Assembly (NCBI RefSeq): GCF_029360765.1
Contig: NZ_JARKNA010000011.1
Coordinates: 62,001-126,000, forward strand
Reading direction: 5' to 3'
Length of the DNA: 64,000 nucleotides
Origin: Terrimonas pollutisoli
GTDB taxonomy: Bacteria; Bacteroidota; Bacteroidia; Chitinophagales; Chitinophagaceae
Shown: piece after piece, positions 36,002-45,295 of the stretch
Numbering within the stretch: position 1 is the first letter of the stretch
Layout: every line of letters starts with the position of its first letter
The notes under the pieces: model-generated
Told to the model about the DNA's origin: nothing
Seen by the model: the letters and a program-made list of their open reading frames with translations, nothing else
Databases searched by the model: none
Translations under genes and position numbers: made by a program

Positions 36002-37867
36002 ATGAATTACAATAAATTTTCCTCCTTCCTTATTTTATTGCTGCTGTTAAACGGCCATTGGGTGTTTGCGCAAAACAGTCCCGGCACCGTTGCTGAAGAC
36101 ACTACCAAAAAGGTTCATATACTTAGCAATACCCGCAACCTGGTGTTTCAAACACTTGACGATAGTACAAGGATTACCATCGTAACGGGCGATGTAAAAC
36201 TAAGACAGGGAACGGCCTTGTTTTATTGTGATAGTTGTGTAATCAACTCCCGCACCAATATATTCGAAGCCTGGGGAAAAGTGCACATCAATGATTCAGA
36301 CACGGCTCATATTTATGCTAACCATCTTCGCTATCTCAGTAAATCGAGGCTGGCCTACCTGGACGGCAACGTGAAATTAACCGATGGCAAAGCGACGCTT
36401 ACCACTCCCGACCTGGAATATGATATGGAAACCAACCTGGGTATTTACAAAAATGGCGGTAAGGTGGTCAATAAAAAATCGGTGCTTACCAGCCAGGAAG
36501 GCTGGTATTATGCCGATCTGAAAGATGTGTATTTTAAAAAAAATGTGCTGCTGAAAGATCCGGCTTATACGATCGATACCGACTCCCTACTTTATAACAC
36601 GACAACTCAAAGCACCCGGTTCATTTCCAGAACTACCATTAAGGATAGCAGTGGTCGTATCATTAAGACAAGAGAAGGCTATTATAACCAGCAAACTGGC
36701 AAAGCAGAATTTGGACAGCGGCCCGAGATCATTGATGGCAACCGGTTCATCACTGGCAATCGTATTGCATTTGATGATAGTACCGGCATGTACCAGGCCG
36801 AGGGTAATGCCGTTGTAAGGGATACGGCACAGGGAACTACCATCATTGGTGGATTGATTTACCAAAACCGGAAAACGGAAGCGGTGCTGGCGACTCGTAA
36901 ACCACTTATGATCATCAAGCAACAGGAAGACTCCATTTATATTACGGCCGATACACTTTTCTCAGCTCGCCTCACCGACAGGTTTGGCAAAACTTCGCTG
37001 GAGATAGATACCATCAAAGGAACGAACGTAGTAGCCATCAATGAAAATGACAGTATAGGTATTACCACGGTTGACACCAATTTGACTGCGGCAATTACTG
37101 ATACGTTGATAAGAATGGATTCAGTAATGAAAAATATGGCGGTGGAAAAAAAGTTGGCAGTGATCGACAGGAATGATAGCATCAAAAACAACAAGCCCGA
37201 TAGCTCCTTATTGCAAAAGCCAATGGATATTTCGGTGGAGAACAAATTGCCGGAGGCAGATACTACGAAAGGGAGGCAGCTTGTTGTCAATGAAAAAGAC
37301 AGCACCAATCGCTATTTTGAAGCTTACAGTCATGTACGCATTTTTTCTGACTCATTGCAATCCGTTTGTGACAGCCTGTTCTATTCCTTTAAAGATTCTG
37401 TATTCAGGTTATATAAAGACCCGGTAGTGTGGGCACAGAAAAGCCAGATCACAGGCGATACCATTCATCTGTTTACAAAAAATAAAAAAGCGGATAAGGT
37501 AGAGGCTTTTGAAAACAGTTTTTTAATTAACCGGTTGGACGATGATGTTTACAACCAGATCAAGTCCACCCGTATGGATGGATGGTTTATTGACGGTAAT
37601 ATTGATTCGGTAAGGGCACAGGCCTTTGCGGAATGCATCTATTATATACAAGATGATGACAGCGCCTATACAGGCATTAACCAGTCGCAGTGTGACATCA
37701 TCGATATTTATTTTGAAAATAAAGAATTGGATAAAGTAGTATTTCGAAGTGCCGTTACCGGTACCATTTGGCCCGTCAAACAAAAAAGCCCCCAGGAAAT
37801 GCAATTGCAGGGTTTTCGATGGCTGGACGAACGAAGACCAAAGACGAAGTATGAGATGTTTGAGTAA
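36002..37867 (+). CDS. OstA-like (LptA-type) periplasmic protein
   Basis: The 621-residue protein has a signal peptide ending near VFAQ. The N-terminal 280 residues contain repeated OstA/LptA strands: TIVTGDVKLRQGTALFYCD, then ANHLRYLSKSRLAYLDGNV, and ATLTTPDLEYDMETNLG. A second OstA-like stretch lies near 435-540 (YFEAYSHVRIFSDSLQSV), separated by an Asp/Lys-rich linker. The pattern fits proteins that bridge lipopolysaccharide across the periplasm. It is transcribed with the MCE gene and no terminator is seen between them. Confidence 0.85.
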   Translation: MNYNKFSSFLILLLLLNGHWVFAQNSPGTVAEDTTKKVHILSNTRNLVFQTLDDSTRITIVTGDVKLRQGTALFYCDSCVINSRTNIFEAWGKVHINDSDTAHIYANHLRYLSKSRLAYLDGNVKLTDGKATLTTPDLEYDMETNLGIYKNGGKVVNKKSVLTSQEGWYYADLKDVYFKKNVLLKDPAYTIDTDSLLYNTTTQSTRFISRTTIKDSSGRIIKTREGYYNQQTGKAEFGQRPEIIDGNRFITGNRIAFDDSTGMYQAEGNAVVRDTAQGTTIIGGLIYQNRKTEAVLATRKPLMIIKQQEDSIYITADTLFSARLTDRFGKTSLEIDTIKGTNVVAINENDSIGITTVDTNLTAAITDTLIRMDSVMKNMAVEKKLAVIDRNDSIKNNKPDSSLLQKPMDISVENKLPEADTTKGRQLVVNEKDSTNRYFEAYSHVRIFSDSLQSVCDSLFYSFKDSVFRLYKDPVVWAQKSQITGDTIHLFTKNKKADKVEAFENSFLINRLDDDVYNQIKSTRMDGWFIDGNIDSVRAQAFAECIYYIQDDDSAYTGINQSQCDIIDIYFENKELDKVVFRSAVTGTIWPVKQKSPQEMQLQGFRWLDERRPKTKYEMFE

Positions 37868-38166
37868 ATTTCTTATTGAAAGTTTGCAACCACTCTACCA
37901 GCTATCCTGTTCTTGAACATTTGCAAACCACCATTCCTTTCATTTTGCTAGTATCATTCATCAGGACCATTAGCAAAATAAAGCCTTAGCAAAAAGTGAC
38001 TTTAAGTTTCAGCCAGGAACAAGCATAAATTTATTTACTCGCTTACCCAAACAGCAGTTTTATGACATTATATGAAAGGAAGCCTAATGTAATGGTAAAA
38101 AAATTGGTGATATCTGTCCTTTATCAGGGTTAAATATCACCAGGTGTACTACAAGAATTAAATTAA

Positions 38167-40317
38167 TTAAAAAGCCTTCTTCGGCAGCTCCTCGCCTTTT
38201 TTTGCTTTCACCAGGTTTTGCTGGCTGATCACATCATTCACTACTTTAACTGCCTGGTCGAGATAAATATCTTTTCTCAAATTTTTCAACCACTGGTTAA
38301 ATCGTTCCTGTTTTGACTTGTCGTTTGCCCAGCGATCCGTTTCACCTGGAAGAGCTGAGAGATTGATATCATTTTTTAGCTTCATCAGGGATTCATTTTG
38401 TGTAAATGTGGCCCTGATTAGTTTTTGCTCTTTTCTGTATTTATCCAGTTGCAATGAATATTGCTTATCATTCTGGCTGGCCAGCCACTCGGTATTTTCT
38501 TTTATTAATTTAAATGCAGGATCGTTCTCAATACGTTGGTTGCTCAACTGCTGAATTACCTTCAAATCATAACCGGCATTCCAGGCTGAATAAGGCGATT
38601 TGTTGATCTCATCCCATGGCAATGCATCGGGATTATCCTTTTCTCTCACCTTCAGGTGCTCGAGTTGATCTGGCAAAACTATGTCAGAAGTAACACCTCT
38701 CAACTGAGTAGAACCACCGTTGATCCGATAGAACTTTTGTAAGGTCAATTTAACCGTTCCCAGTTCCGAATTAGACATGGAGAAACCTGTTTCAGGATCC
38801 AGGCCTATATTGCGCTGCACGGTTCCTTTACCGTAAGTGGAAGTACTTCCAATAACCACCCCCCGTCCATAATCCTGGATGGCAGCCGCGAATATTTCGG
38901 AAGCAGATGCGCTAAACTCGTTTACCATTACTGCCAGCGGACCCGTATATAAAACAGATTTGTCTTTATCCTTTAACACCTGCGGCCTGTTTTCCCTGTC
39001 TTTTACCTGTACTATTGGTCCGTCTTCAATAAACAAACCTGCCATTTGTACTACATCATATAAAGAACCTCCGCCATTGTTACGAAGATCTATCACGATA
39101 CCATCAACACTCTGCTCTTTTAATTTTACGACTTCTTTTTGCACATCGATATAGCTGCGATTGCCATTTACATTTTCAAAATCTGCATAAAACTCAGGCA
39201 AGAAAATATAACCAATCTTGGAATTACCAGTTTTTACAATCGCACTACGGGCAAATGTTTCATCCTGCACGATTTCATCACGAATAAGTGAAACAACCTT
39301 AAGCGAACCATCGGCTTTTTTTAGAGTCAGTTTAACTTCAGTTCCCTTTTTACCGCGGATCAATTTTACTGCGTCTGTTACCAAATAACCGGTAAGATCG
39401 ACAGGCTCTTCCTTGCCCTGTGCCACCTTCTGAATGATATCACCCGGTTTCAGCTCACCCGATTTCCAGGCTGGTGTTCCGGCAACAATGCTGCTTACTT
39501 TAATATTGCCTTCGTCATATTGCAATTGTGCACCAATACCAAAAAAACGACCGCTCATTTCTTCATCAAAATATCTTTTATCTACCGGTGGGAAAAATTC
39601 CGTATGAGGATCCATTGTATTGGTAATCGCATTGACAAACACATTGAACTTGTCATCATCATTGAATTTAAAACGGAAACGTTCAAACAACCGGTCGATG
39701 ATCTTTTTCACTTTTTCACGAGCATCTGTTTCAAGCTCGGCATCTGTTTTGGCAACAAATCCTTCCTTGCCTTTATTCTTCTCCCTCGTGTCAAGCATAT
39801 CGGAATAGCGCTCCAAAGTCAGGTACTTCAGCTTTTTTCTCCAGCGTTCTTTTATTTCACCTGCGGAGCCGGCATACTCCAATTTATCGCCATCAAGTAT
39901 TACCTGCTCATCGATGGTAAAGTCAAACGGTTTAGCCAATACATCATTGCAGATAACTGCCGCTTCTTCCATTCTTGTATTAAACACCTTGCCAGCAGCC
40001 TGGAAAAATTCTACCGGTGCTCCTTTTATTTCATCATCAATTTTTGCTTCGTATTTTTTTTGCAGCGAAGTGATGTCACTTTGCAAAAACATATTTTTCT
40101 CGGGATCGAGATCAACCAGGTATTTGGAAAAAATCTTCCTGGAAAAATTATCATTTATGTCCTGCGGACTAAAATGCGCCTGGGTCAACATGCTTCCAAC
40201 CAGTTTCAATATTTCTTCATATTTGTTTGGCGGATTCTTTGTTCCAGTTCCCATAGTTTGAAATGCCAGGAATGAGCCTGCCACAATCATCATGATCACA
40301 ATTGGAAGTCGCTTCAT
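38167..40317 (-). CDS. prc: tail-specific carboxy-terminal processing protease, S41 family
   Basis: I take the ATG at 40317 (MKRLPIVIMMIVAGSFLAF), which starts a signal peptide and gives 716 residues; ATGs at 40347 and 40431 add extensions that bury it. The N-terminal Tsp part contains DPEKNMFLQSDI and MLDTREKN, then a PDZ domain (FFGIGAQLQYDEGNIKVSS, near 255), then the S41 core with NEFSASASEIFA for the nucleophilic Ser and YGKGTVQ for the general-base Lys. The DUF3340-like tail ends the protein. It degrades or trims periplasmic proteins from the C-terminus. Confidence 0.92.
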   Translation of the reverse strand: MKRLPIVIMMIVAGSFLAFQTMGTGTKNPPNKYEEILKLVGSMLTQAHFSPQDINDNFSRKIFSKYLVDLDPEKNMFLQSDITSLQKKYEAKIDDEIKGAPVEFFQAAGKVFNTRMEEAAVICNDVLAKPFDFTIDEQVILDGDKLEYAGSAGEIKERWRKKLKYLTLERYSDMLDTREKNKGKEGFVAKTDAELETDAREKVKKIIDRLFERFRFKFNDDDKFNVFVNAITNTMDPHTEFFPPVDKRYFDEEMSGRFFGIGAQLQYDEGNIKVSSIVAGTPAWKSGELKPGDIIQKVAQGKEEPVDLTGYLVTDAVKLIRGKKGTEVKLTLKKADGSLKVVSLIRDEIVQDETFARSAIVKTGNSKIGYIFLPEFYADFENVNGNRSYIDVQKEVVKLKEQSVDGIVIDLRNNGGGSLYDVVQMAGLFIEDGPIVQVKDRENRPQVLKDKDKSVLYTGPLAVMVNEFSASASEIFAAAIQDYGRGVVIGSTSTYGKGTVQRNIGLDPETGFSMSNSELGTVKLTLQKFYRINGGSTQLRGVTSDIVLPDQLEHLKVREKDNPDALPWDEINKSPYSAWNAGYDLKVIQQLSNQRIENDPAFKLIKENTEWLASQNDKQYSLQLDKYRKEQKLIRATFTQNESLMKLKNDINLSALPGETDRWANDKSKQERFNQWLKNLRKDIYLDQAVKVVNDVISQQNLVKAKKGEELPKKAF

Positions 40318-40575
40318 ATTCAATAGATATTTTAGTGCATTATGCATATCCAAAAATAACGCAAAATCAACGGTTTTAGTGCTTCTACTCCCTTTTAACA
40401 ATGGTTTTTGATAAGCGGAAAAATGAAGCAAGAGCCCCGAAGTGTGACTTGTGCTAACGGCGTAAAACCGGCAGTTGGCAGTCTGTTTTTAATCAATACG
40501 ACTCTTAACCGCTTCTGCTCCTACTATCTGGCTTCTTTTTTTCTGCGGATGATTTTTTTACTTCCCTTTTTTACC

Positions 40576-40583
40576 TATTTTTG
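40576..40583 (+). promoter_or_regulatory. -7 box upstream of tRNA-His
   Basis: TATTTTTG matches the Bacteroidota TAnnTTTG consensus and ends 12 bases before the tRNA. No clear TTG -33 box is visible at the expected distance. Confidence 0.5.
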
Positions 40584-40595
40584 CAGCTCTAAAAT

Positions 40596-40670
40596 GGTGG
40601 TTGTAGCTCAGTTGGTTAGAGCATCAGATTGTGGTTCTGAGGGTCGCCGGTTCGAGCCCGGTTAGCCACC
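40596..40670 (+). tRNA. tRNA-His (anticodon GTG)
   Basis: A complete cloverleaf is visible, with G-1 paired to C73 as required in tRNA-His. Acceptor arms are GTGGTTG and TAGCCAC, the D arm GCTC/GAGC, and the anticodon stem TCAGA/TCTGA around a loop with GTG. The T arm includes GGTTCGAGCC. The 3' CCA is not encoded. Confidence 0.95.
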
Positions 40671-40675
40671 CTACC

Positions 40676-40715
40676 AAACCCCGATTTCGTCAGAAGCGAA
40701 CGGGGTTTTTAATTT
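40676..40715 (+). terminator. rho-independent terminator after tRNA-His
   Basis: AAACCCCG pairs with CGGGGTTT (ending at 40708), with inner TTCG/CGAA pairs in the loop, followed by a T-rich tail. It lies six bases after the tRNA. Confidence 0.85.
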
Positions 40716-40727
40716 TAAGTACCAAGA

Positions 40728-41333
40728 ATGAATTACTGGCTTCTTTCCATTCCCCTTCTTTCTGCTTTTGTTGGCTGGCTCACTATCAACCTGGCAGTTA
40801 AGTTGCTTTTTAAGCCTTATGTGCCAATTTCTTTTTTAGGCTTTAAAATCCACGGGGTATTTCCTGCCCGAAAGGATGAGATTGCCCGGGCTGCTTCAAA
40901 CTATGCGGCTACACAGTTTGCGGATCTTAACGGGTTGGAACAAAAAATCAGCGATCCGAAAAATTTTGAAAATGTAAAACCGCTTATTGAAGACCACATG
41001 GATGATTTTCTGCGTAACAGGCTCAAAGAACAAATGCCTATGATCAGCATGTTCATTGGCGACAAAACCATCAGTTCATTAAAAGCAATTTTTATCCAGG
41101 AAATAGAGGACCTTTTCCCCCAGGTGATGCTACAGTTTAGTGACACATTAAAACAGCAATTTAATATTAAAGACCTCGTTAGAGAAAAAATCAAGGCGAT
41201 TTCTCCGGAACAGCTTACTAATCTTGCTTACACCCAGCTTAATAAGCAATTACGATCAGCATCTATGCTTGGCACTGGCATTGGATTGTTAACTGGTCTT
41301 ATACAACTAGCCATCATTTTACTTTCTTCCTGA
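40728..41333 (+). CDS. DUF445-family membrane protein
   Basis: The 201-residue protein has a membrane helix at each end (about 1-28 and 180-199), a layout typical of DUF445/YheB proteins. The core starts with NLAVKLLFKPYVPISFLGF and HGVFPARKDEIARAASNY, followed by a helical region (65-170) with repeated short amphipathic helices. The family's role is unknown; it is often near nucleic-acid or membrane-maintenance genes. It starts 13 bases after the tRNA-His terminator tail. Confidence 0.87.
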   Translation: MNYWLLSIPLLSAFVGWLTINLAVKLLFKPYVPISFLGFKIHGVFPARKDEIARAASNYAATQFADLNGLEQKISDPKNFENVKPLIEDHMDDFLRNRLKEQMPMISMFIGDKTISSLKAIFIQEIEDLFPQVMLQFSDTLKQQFNIKDLVREKIKAISPEQLTNLAYTQLNKQLRSASMLGTGIGLLTGLIQLAIILLSS

Positions 41334-41475
41334 ACTGGTTTAATACTCCTACAAGGTCAATTCGGATAATATTCCCCGCCATTCGTGTAATAGTCACGAT
41401 GATGTCAGCAAGTTCTGACAATTTTGGGCGTCAAATGTTCACACAACATATATTCCAACCTTCACACAACATATT

Positions 41476-44085
41476 ATGAGATATTTTTTTACTGCCTCTT
41501 TTTTATTTTTTACAGCAATTTCATTTGCTCAGCCCCAATTTGGAGGAGGAAATCGTGGACAAGGACAATCTATAACCGGACGTTTGTACGGTAAAATTGT
41601 TGAATCTATTTCAGGTAAACCCGTCGAATATGCGTCCGTTCAACTTATACAAAATAAACTTGACACCGTTACCAGGCAGCGAAAGGAAACAGTAATAGGT
41701 GGTATGCTAACCAGGGCCAATGGCGATTTTACCGTTGAAAATGTACCTGTATTTGGTCCCTTGAAATTGAAAGTAACCGGCATAGGTTATAAAGAATATA
41801 CTCAAAACGTCTCCTTTGAACTAAAGAGAGGTGGCGACCCGAGTGCTATGATGAATGCCCTTGATAAAGACCTTGGCAACATCAAAATTGAAATTGAAGA
41901 AAAGGTATTGGGAAACGTGACAGTTACTTCTGAAAGACCGGGATTACAGTTAGGAATCGACCGAAAAGTTTTTAATGTAGATAAAAACCTGGTATCCGCC
42001 GGGGGAACGGCAGTAGACATTATGCGTAATATTCCATCATTGAATGTAGATATTGATGGCAATGTCACTATGCGAAATAATACACCTCAACTGTTTGTGG
42101 ATGGACGTCCCACTACCCTTACATTAGAACAGATTCCGGCTGATGCAATTCAAAGTGTTGAATTGATCACCAATCCTTCAGCAAAATTTGATGCGTCTGG
42201 CGGTACCTCTTGTATTCTGAATGTAGTGCTCAAAAAAGAAAAAAAGGTTGGCTACAATGGAAATGTAAGAACCAATGTGGATTCCCGTGGCCGTGTCGGT
42301 TTTGGAGGCGATATTAATCTTCGCCAGCAAAAAGTAAACTTGTTTGCAAGTGGTATGCTCAATCAGCGAAAATCGATCAGTACAGGAGAGACAACCCGCA
42401 CCAATTTATTTGACGACCCGGATACTTATATCCTGCAGAATGATCGCTCAGTTCAAAGGGGACAATTTGGTTTTGGCCGTGCAGGACTGGATTATTTTAT
42501 CAGCAACCGGAATACGTTATCACTGAGTGCCAACTTTGCACGGGGTAGCTTTAAACCGCACACTGAAAGCGATATCCTGGTTGATACATTATATTCCCCT
42601 GTTAAAAGCTCTTCGTTTTACAATCGAAGCTCCGACGTGAAAGGAAATTTTCGCAACCTTGGCACTACCATTAGTTTTAAGCATAACTTCCCGAGAGCCG
42701 GTCGTGAATGGACCGCGGATGCGACCTATAATAAAAGTAAAAACTCCAATAACAGCAATATTGTTACTGACACATTTAGCGTACCAGCGCATGATCTTGT
42801 CGGAACTTACAAGCAGCTACAACAGGTAAGAGGCAACAATGAAAATTTGGTGATACAAACTGATTTTGTTAATCCCCTCAATGACAAGTCAAAAATAGAA
42901 ATGGGATTGCGGGCACAATTAAGGAAAACTAAGAGTGCCAGTGCTTTCTATCTTGATGACAATGGTCAATGGGTATTGCAACCAACTTCGCAAACAAATT
43001 ATGAAAGTAATGACCAGGTGTATGCTGCCTATGCGGCTTATTCCAACCAGGTTGGTGCATTCGGTTATCAATTGGGGTTACGTGCAGAAAGTTCAAACTA
43101 TGAAGGCAAATTGCTGAAGACCGGCGAAACCTTTGATATTAAATTTCCGGTAAGCCTCTTTCCCAGCATTTTTGTTTCTCAAAAATTAGGTGACGATCAA
43201 AGTTTGCAATTGAACTACAGCCGCCGGATCAACCGGCCCAACTTTTGGCAACTGACACCGATCACCGATTCATCAGACAGGCTGAATCCAAGAAAAGGTA
43301 ATCCGGGACTAAAACCGGAATTCACCAATTCACTGGAGCTTTCGTATGAAAAAACATTTAAGAATAAAGGCAATTTCCTCGCATCCATTTATTATAAGCA
43401 TACCGACGATCTGATCACCAGCTTCCAGGAACGCGGCACGGGTTCAGGCGGCGAAACCGTTGCATTAACTACCTTCATTAATGCCAATTCGAGCTATGTT
43501 ACCGGTATTGAATTAACATCAAGAAATAATTTTACCAAGTGGTGGGAGTTTACACCCAATTTCAATCTTTATACATCGGATGTAAAGATCAATTTAGCCG
43601 GCGAAACTGATCAGCCTAGATTGACAAGCTACTTCGTAAAAGTGAATAATACATTCAAATTACCGAAGAATGTTTCCATTCAGCTATCTGGTGATTACCA
43701 GTCTAAAACTGTATTACCTCCCGGCGGCAGTGGTAGTGGCGGTGGTGGCCGGGGAATGGGACCAATGTTTGGAGGTCCGGCTTCTGCTTCACAAGGATAT
43801 GTTCGTCCTAACTATGGCGTAGATGTCGCTGTTCGCTATGAATTTTTAAAGAACAAGGCTGCTTCTTTTTCAGTGAATATGAATGATATTTTCAGAACAC
43901 GTCGCTCAGACATACATTCGGAATCCTCTTTCATTATTCAGGATGCATTCCGCCGTCGTGACCCACAAATTCTTCGCGTCAACTTCAGTTGGCGTTTTGG
44001 AAAAATTGATCCTAATCTCTTCAAACGCAAAAGTACAAGAGCCGACCAGGGAGGTGCAACAGAAGGAATGAATATGGGGCAATAA
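41476..44085 (+). CDS. TonB-dependent-receptor-like outer-membrane barrel protein
   Basis: The 869-residue protein has a signal peptide (cleaved near FAQP). Residues 34-115 form a CarboxypepD_reg-like domain with SGKPVEYASVQLI and GYKEYTQNVSF. A plug-like region follows (about 170-255, with TAVDIMRNIPSLNVD and TNPSAKFDASGGT), then a 22-strand-type barrel ending in RVNFSWRFGKIDPN. This matches the outer-membrane beta-barrel family common in Bacteroidota, related to TonB-dependent receptors but without a clear TonB box. A Gly/Ser-rich loop (PGGSGSGGGGRG, near 755) is probably extracellular. Substrate unknown. Confidence 0.85.
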   Translation: MRYFFTASFLFFTAISFAQPQFGGGNRGQGQSITGRLYGKIVESISGKPVEYASVQLIQNKLDTVTRQRKETVIGGMLTRANGDFTVENVPVFGPLKLKVTGIGYKEYTQNVSFELKRGGDPSAMMNALDKDLGNIKIEIEEKVLGNVTVTSERPGLQLGIDRKVFNVDKNLVSAGGTAVDIMRNIPSLNVDIDGNVTMRNNTPQLFVDGRPTTLTLEQIPADAIQSVELITNPSAKFDASGGTSCILNVVLKKEKKVGYNGNVRTNVDSRGRVGFGGDINLRQQKVNLFASGMLNQRKSISTGETTRTNLFDDPDTYILQNDRSVQRGQFGFGRAGLDYFISNRNTLSLSANFARGSFKPHTESDILVDTLYSPVKSSSFYNRSSDVKGNFRNLGTTISFKHNFPRAGREWTADATYNKSKNSNNSNIVTDTFSVPAHDLVGTYKQLQQVRGNNENLVIQTDFVNPLNDKSKIEMGLRAQLRKTKSASAFYLDDNGQWVLQPTSQTNYESNDQVYAAYAAYSNQVGAFGYQLGLRAESSNYEGKLLKTGETFDIKFPVSLFPSIFVSQKLGDDQSLQLNYSRRINRPNFWQLTPITDSSDRLNPRKGNPGLKPEFTNSLELSYEKTFKNKGNFLASIYYKHTDDLITSFQERGTGSGGETVALTTFINANSSYVTGIELTSRNNFTKWWEFTPNFNLYTSDVKINLAGETDQPRLTSYFVKVNNTFKLPKNVSIQLSGDYQSKTVLPPGGSGSGGGGRGMGPMFGGPASASQGYVRPNYGVDVAVRYEFLKNKAASFSVNMNDIFRTRRSDIHSESSFIIQDAFRRRDPQILRVNFSWRFGKIDPNLFKRKSTRADQGGATEGMNMGQ

Positions 44086-44144
44086 AGCTGGTAACGATAA
44101 AGAGATAACAAACAGAAGAGGTCTAATAATCACATGTAGAAACA

Positions 44145-44178
44145 AAACCTTCCGTGTACAAGCGGAAGGTTTTTTATT
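44145..44178 (+). terminator. rho-independent terminator after the outer-membrane receptor gene
   Basis: AAACCTTCCG (44145-44154) pairs perfectly with CGGAAGGTTT (44163-44172), followed by T residues. Confidence 0.9.
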
Positions 44179-44191
44179 GGGGGCAGGAATG

Positions 44192-44199
44192 TATATTTG
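44192..44199 (+). promoter_or_regulatory. -7 box immediately upstream of glycosyltransferase gene
   Basis: TATATTTG matches TAnnTTTG and ends only seven bases before the ATG at 44207, so the message would be leaderless or nearly so. No convincing -33 box was found. Confidence 0.4.
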
Positions 44200-44206
44200 A
44201 CGCTTT

Positions 44207-45295
44207 ATGCGCCAACTTGTATTTACAGTAACTAACGACCTCACCTACGACCAGCGAATGATACGCATTTGCTCTTCGTTGGCTAATGCCGGCTTTGCTG
44301 TGACATTGGTTGGCCGAAAAATGAAAGACTCTGTGCAACTCCGGGCAATGCCCTTTTCGCAGAAAAGATTGTTTTGTTTTTTTTCAAAAGGAAAAATGTT
44401 TTATGCCGAATACAACATCCGGCTTTTCTTCTATTTACTCTTCCGAAAAATGGATCTTATCTGTGCGATAGACCTGGATACTATTTTACCCTGTCTTTGG
44501 ATATCAAAAATCAAAGGCAAACAAAGAGTGTATGACGCACATGAACTTTTTTGTGAGATGAAAGAAATTGTTCAACGGCCGGGTGTTTACAAAATCTGGA
44601 AAAACATTGAACGAAAAACTGTTCCTCAATTTAAACTTGGCTACACAGTAAATGAGCCAATTGCACAAGAGTTTAAACGAATGTATGGCTGTGAATATAT
44701 CGTTATCAAAAATGCACCGGTTCTCAAGCCATTTGTAATACCGGAAAAACAAGAGAAATACATTTATTACCAGGGTGCAGTCAATGAAGGCAGGAGCTTT
44801 GAAACCGTCATCCCGGCTATGAAAGAGGTAAATGCCCGCTTGCTGATCGCCGGAGATGGAAATTTTATGGAACCGGCAAGACAATTAGTAAAAGAACATG
44901 GGCTTGAAAAAAAAATAATTTTTCTCGGCAAAATAGAACCAAATCAACTTCCGCAATATTTACATAAAGCCTGGATTGGGCTCACTTTGTTTGAAAACAA
45001 AGGTCTTAGCAATTACTTCTCACTGGCCAACCGGTTTTTTGACTATATCCATGCTGGCGTACCACAACTTGGTGTAGACTACCCGGTATACCGGGAAATA
45101 AACAAAAATGCTCCCGTTGCTGTTCTAATTGAGGATTTGAGCAGCAGCAATATTGCGGCTCAACTGAACCTATTACTCGAAAATGATGTTTTGTATCATG
45201 AACTGCAGCAAAACTGCCTGCAAAAGAGAGAATTAATCAATTGGCAACATGAAGAACAAAAATTGCTCAGTTTTTATCAATCCATTTTTAAATAG
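44207..45295 (+). CDS. GT4-like glycosyltransferase
   Basis: The 362-residue protein begins MRQLVFTVTNDLTYDQRM and shows a GT-B fold. The N-terminal half includes VYDAHELFCEM near 107; the C-terminal half includes YYQGAVNEGRSFETVIPAM, LLIAGDGNFME for the donor-binding loop, and FFDYIHAGVPQLGVDYP near 275. It probably transfers a sugar from a nucleotide donor to a surface glycan. Its TAG stop directly abuts the GTG start of the next glycosyltransferase, so the two are translated from one message. Confidence 0.88.
   Translation: MRQLVFTVTNDLTYDQRMIRICSSLANAGFAVTLVGRKMKDSVQLRAMPFSQKRLFCFFSKGKMFYAEYNIRLFFYLLFRKMDLICAIDLDTILPCLWISKIKGKQRVYDAHELFCEMKEIVQRPGVYKIWKNIERKTVPQFKLGYTVNEPIAQEFKRMYGCEYIVIKNAPVLKPFVIPEKQEKYIYYQGAVNEGRSFETVIPAMKEVNARLLIAGDGNFMEPARQLVKEHGLEKKIIFLGKIEPNQLPQYLHKAWIGLTLFENKGLSNYFSLANRFFDYIHAGVPQLGVDYPVYREINKNAPVAVLIEDLSSSNIAAQLNLLLENDVLYHELQQNCLQKRELINWQHEEQKLLSFYQSIFK

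Noticed and set aside
40408..40665. 85-codon frame upstream of and overlapping tRNA-His
   Set aside because: Its end runs through the tRNA, and composition is not protein-like.
41476..44085. Calling the receptor-like protein a SusC homologue
   Set aside because: It lacks the EVVVTGYGT motif and a SusD neighbour, and its length and plug fit the other outer-membrane barrel family.
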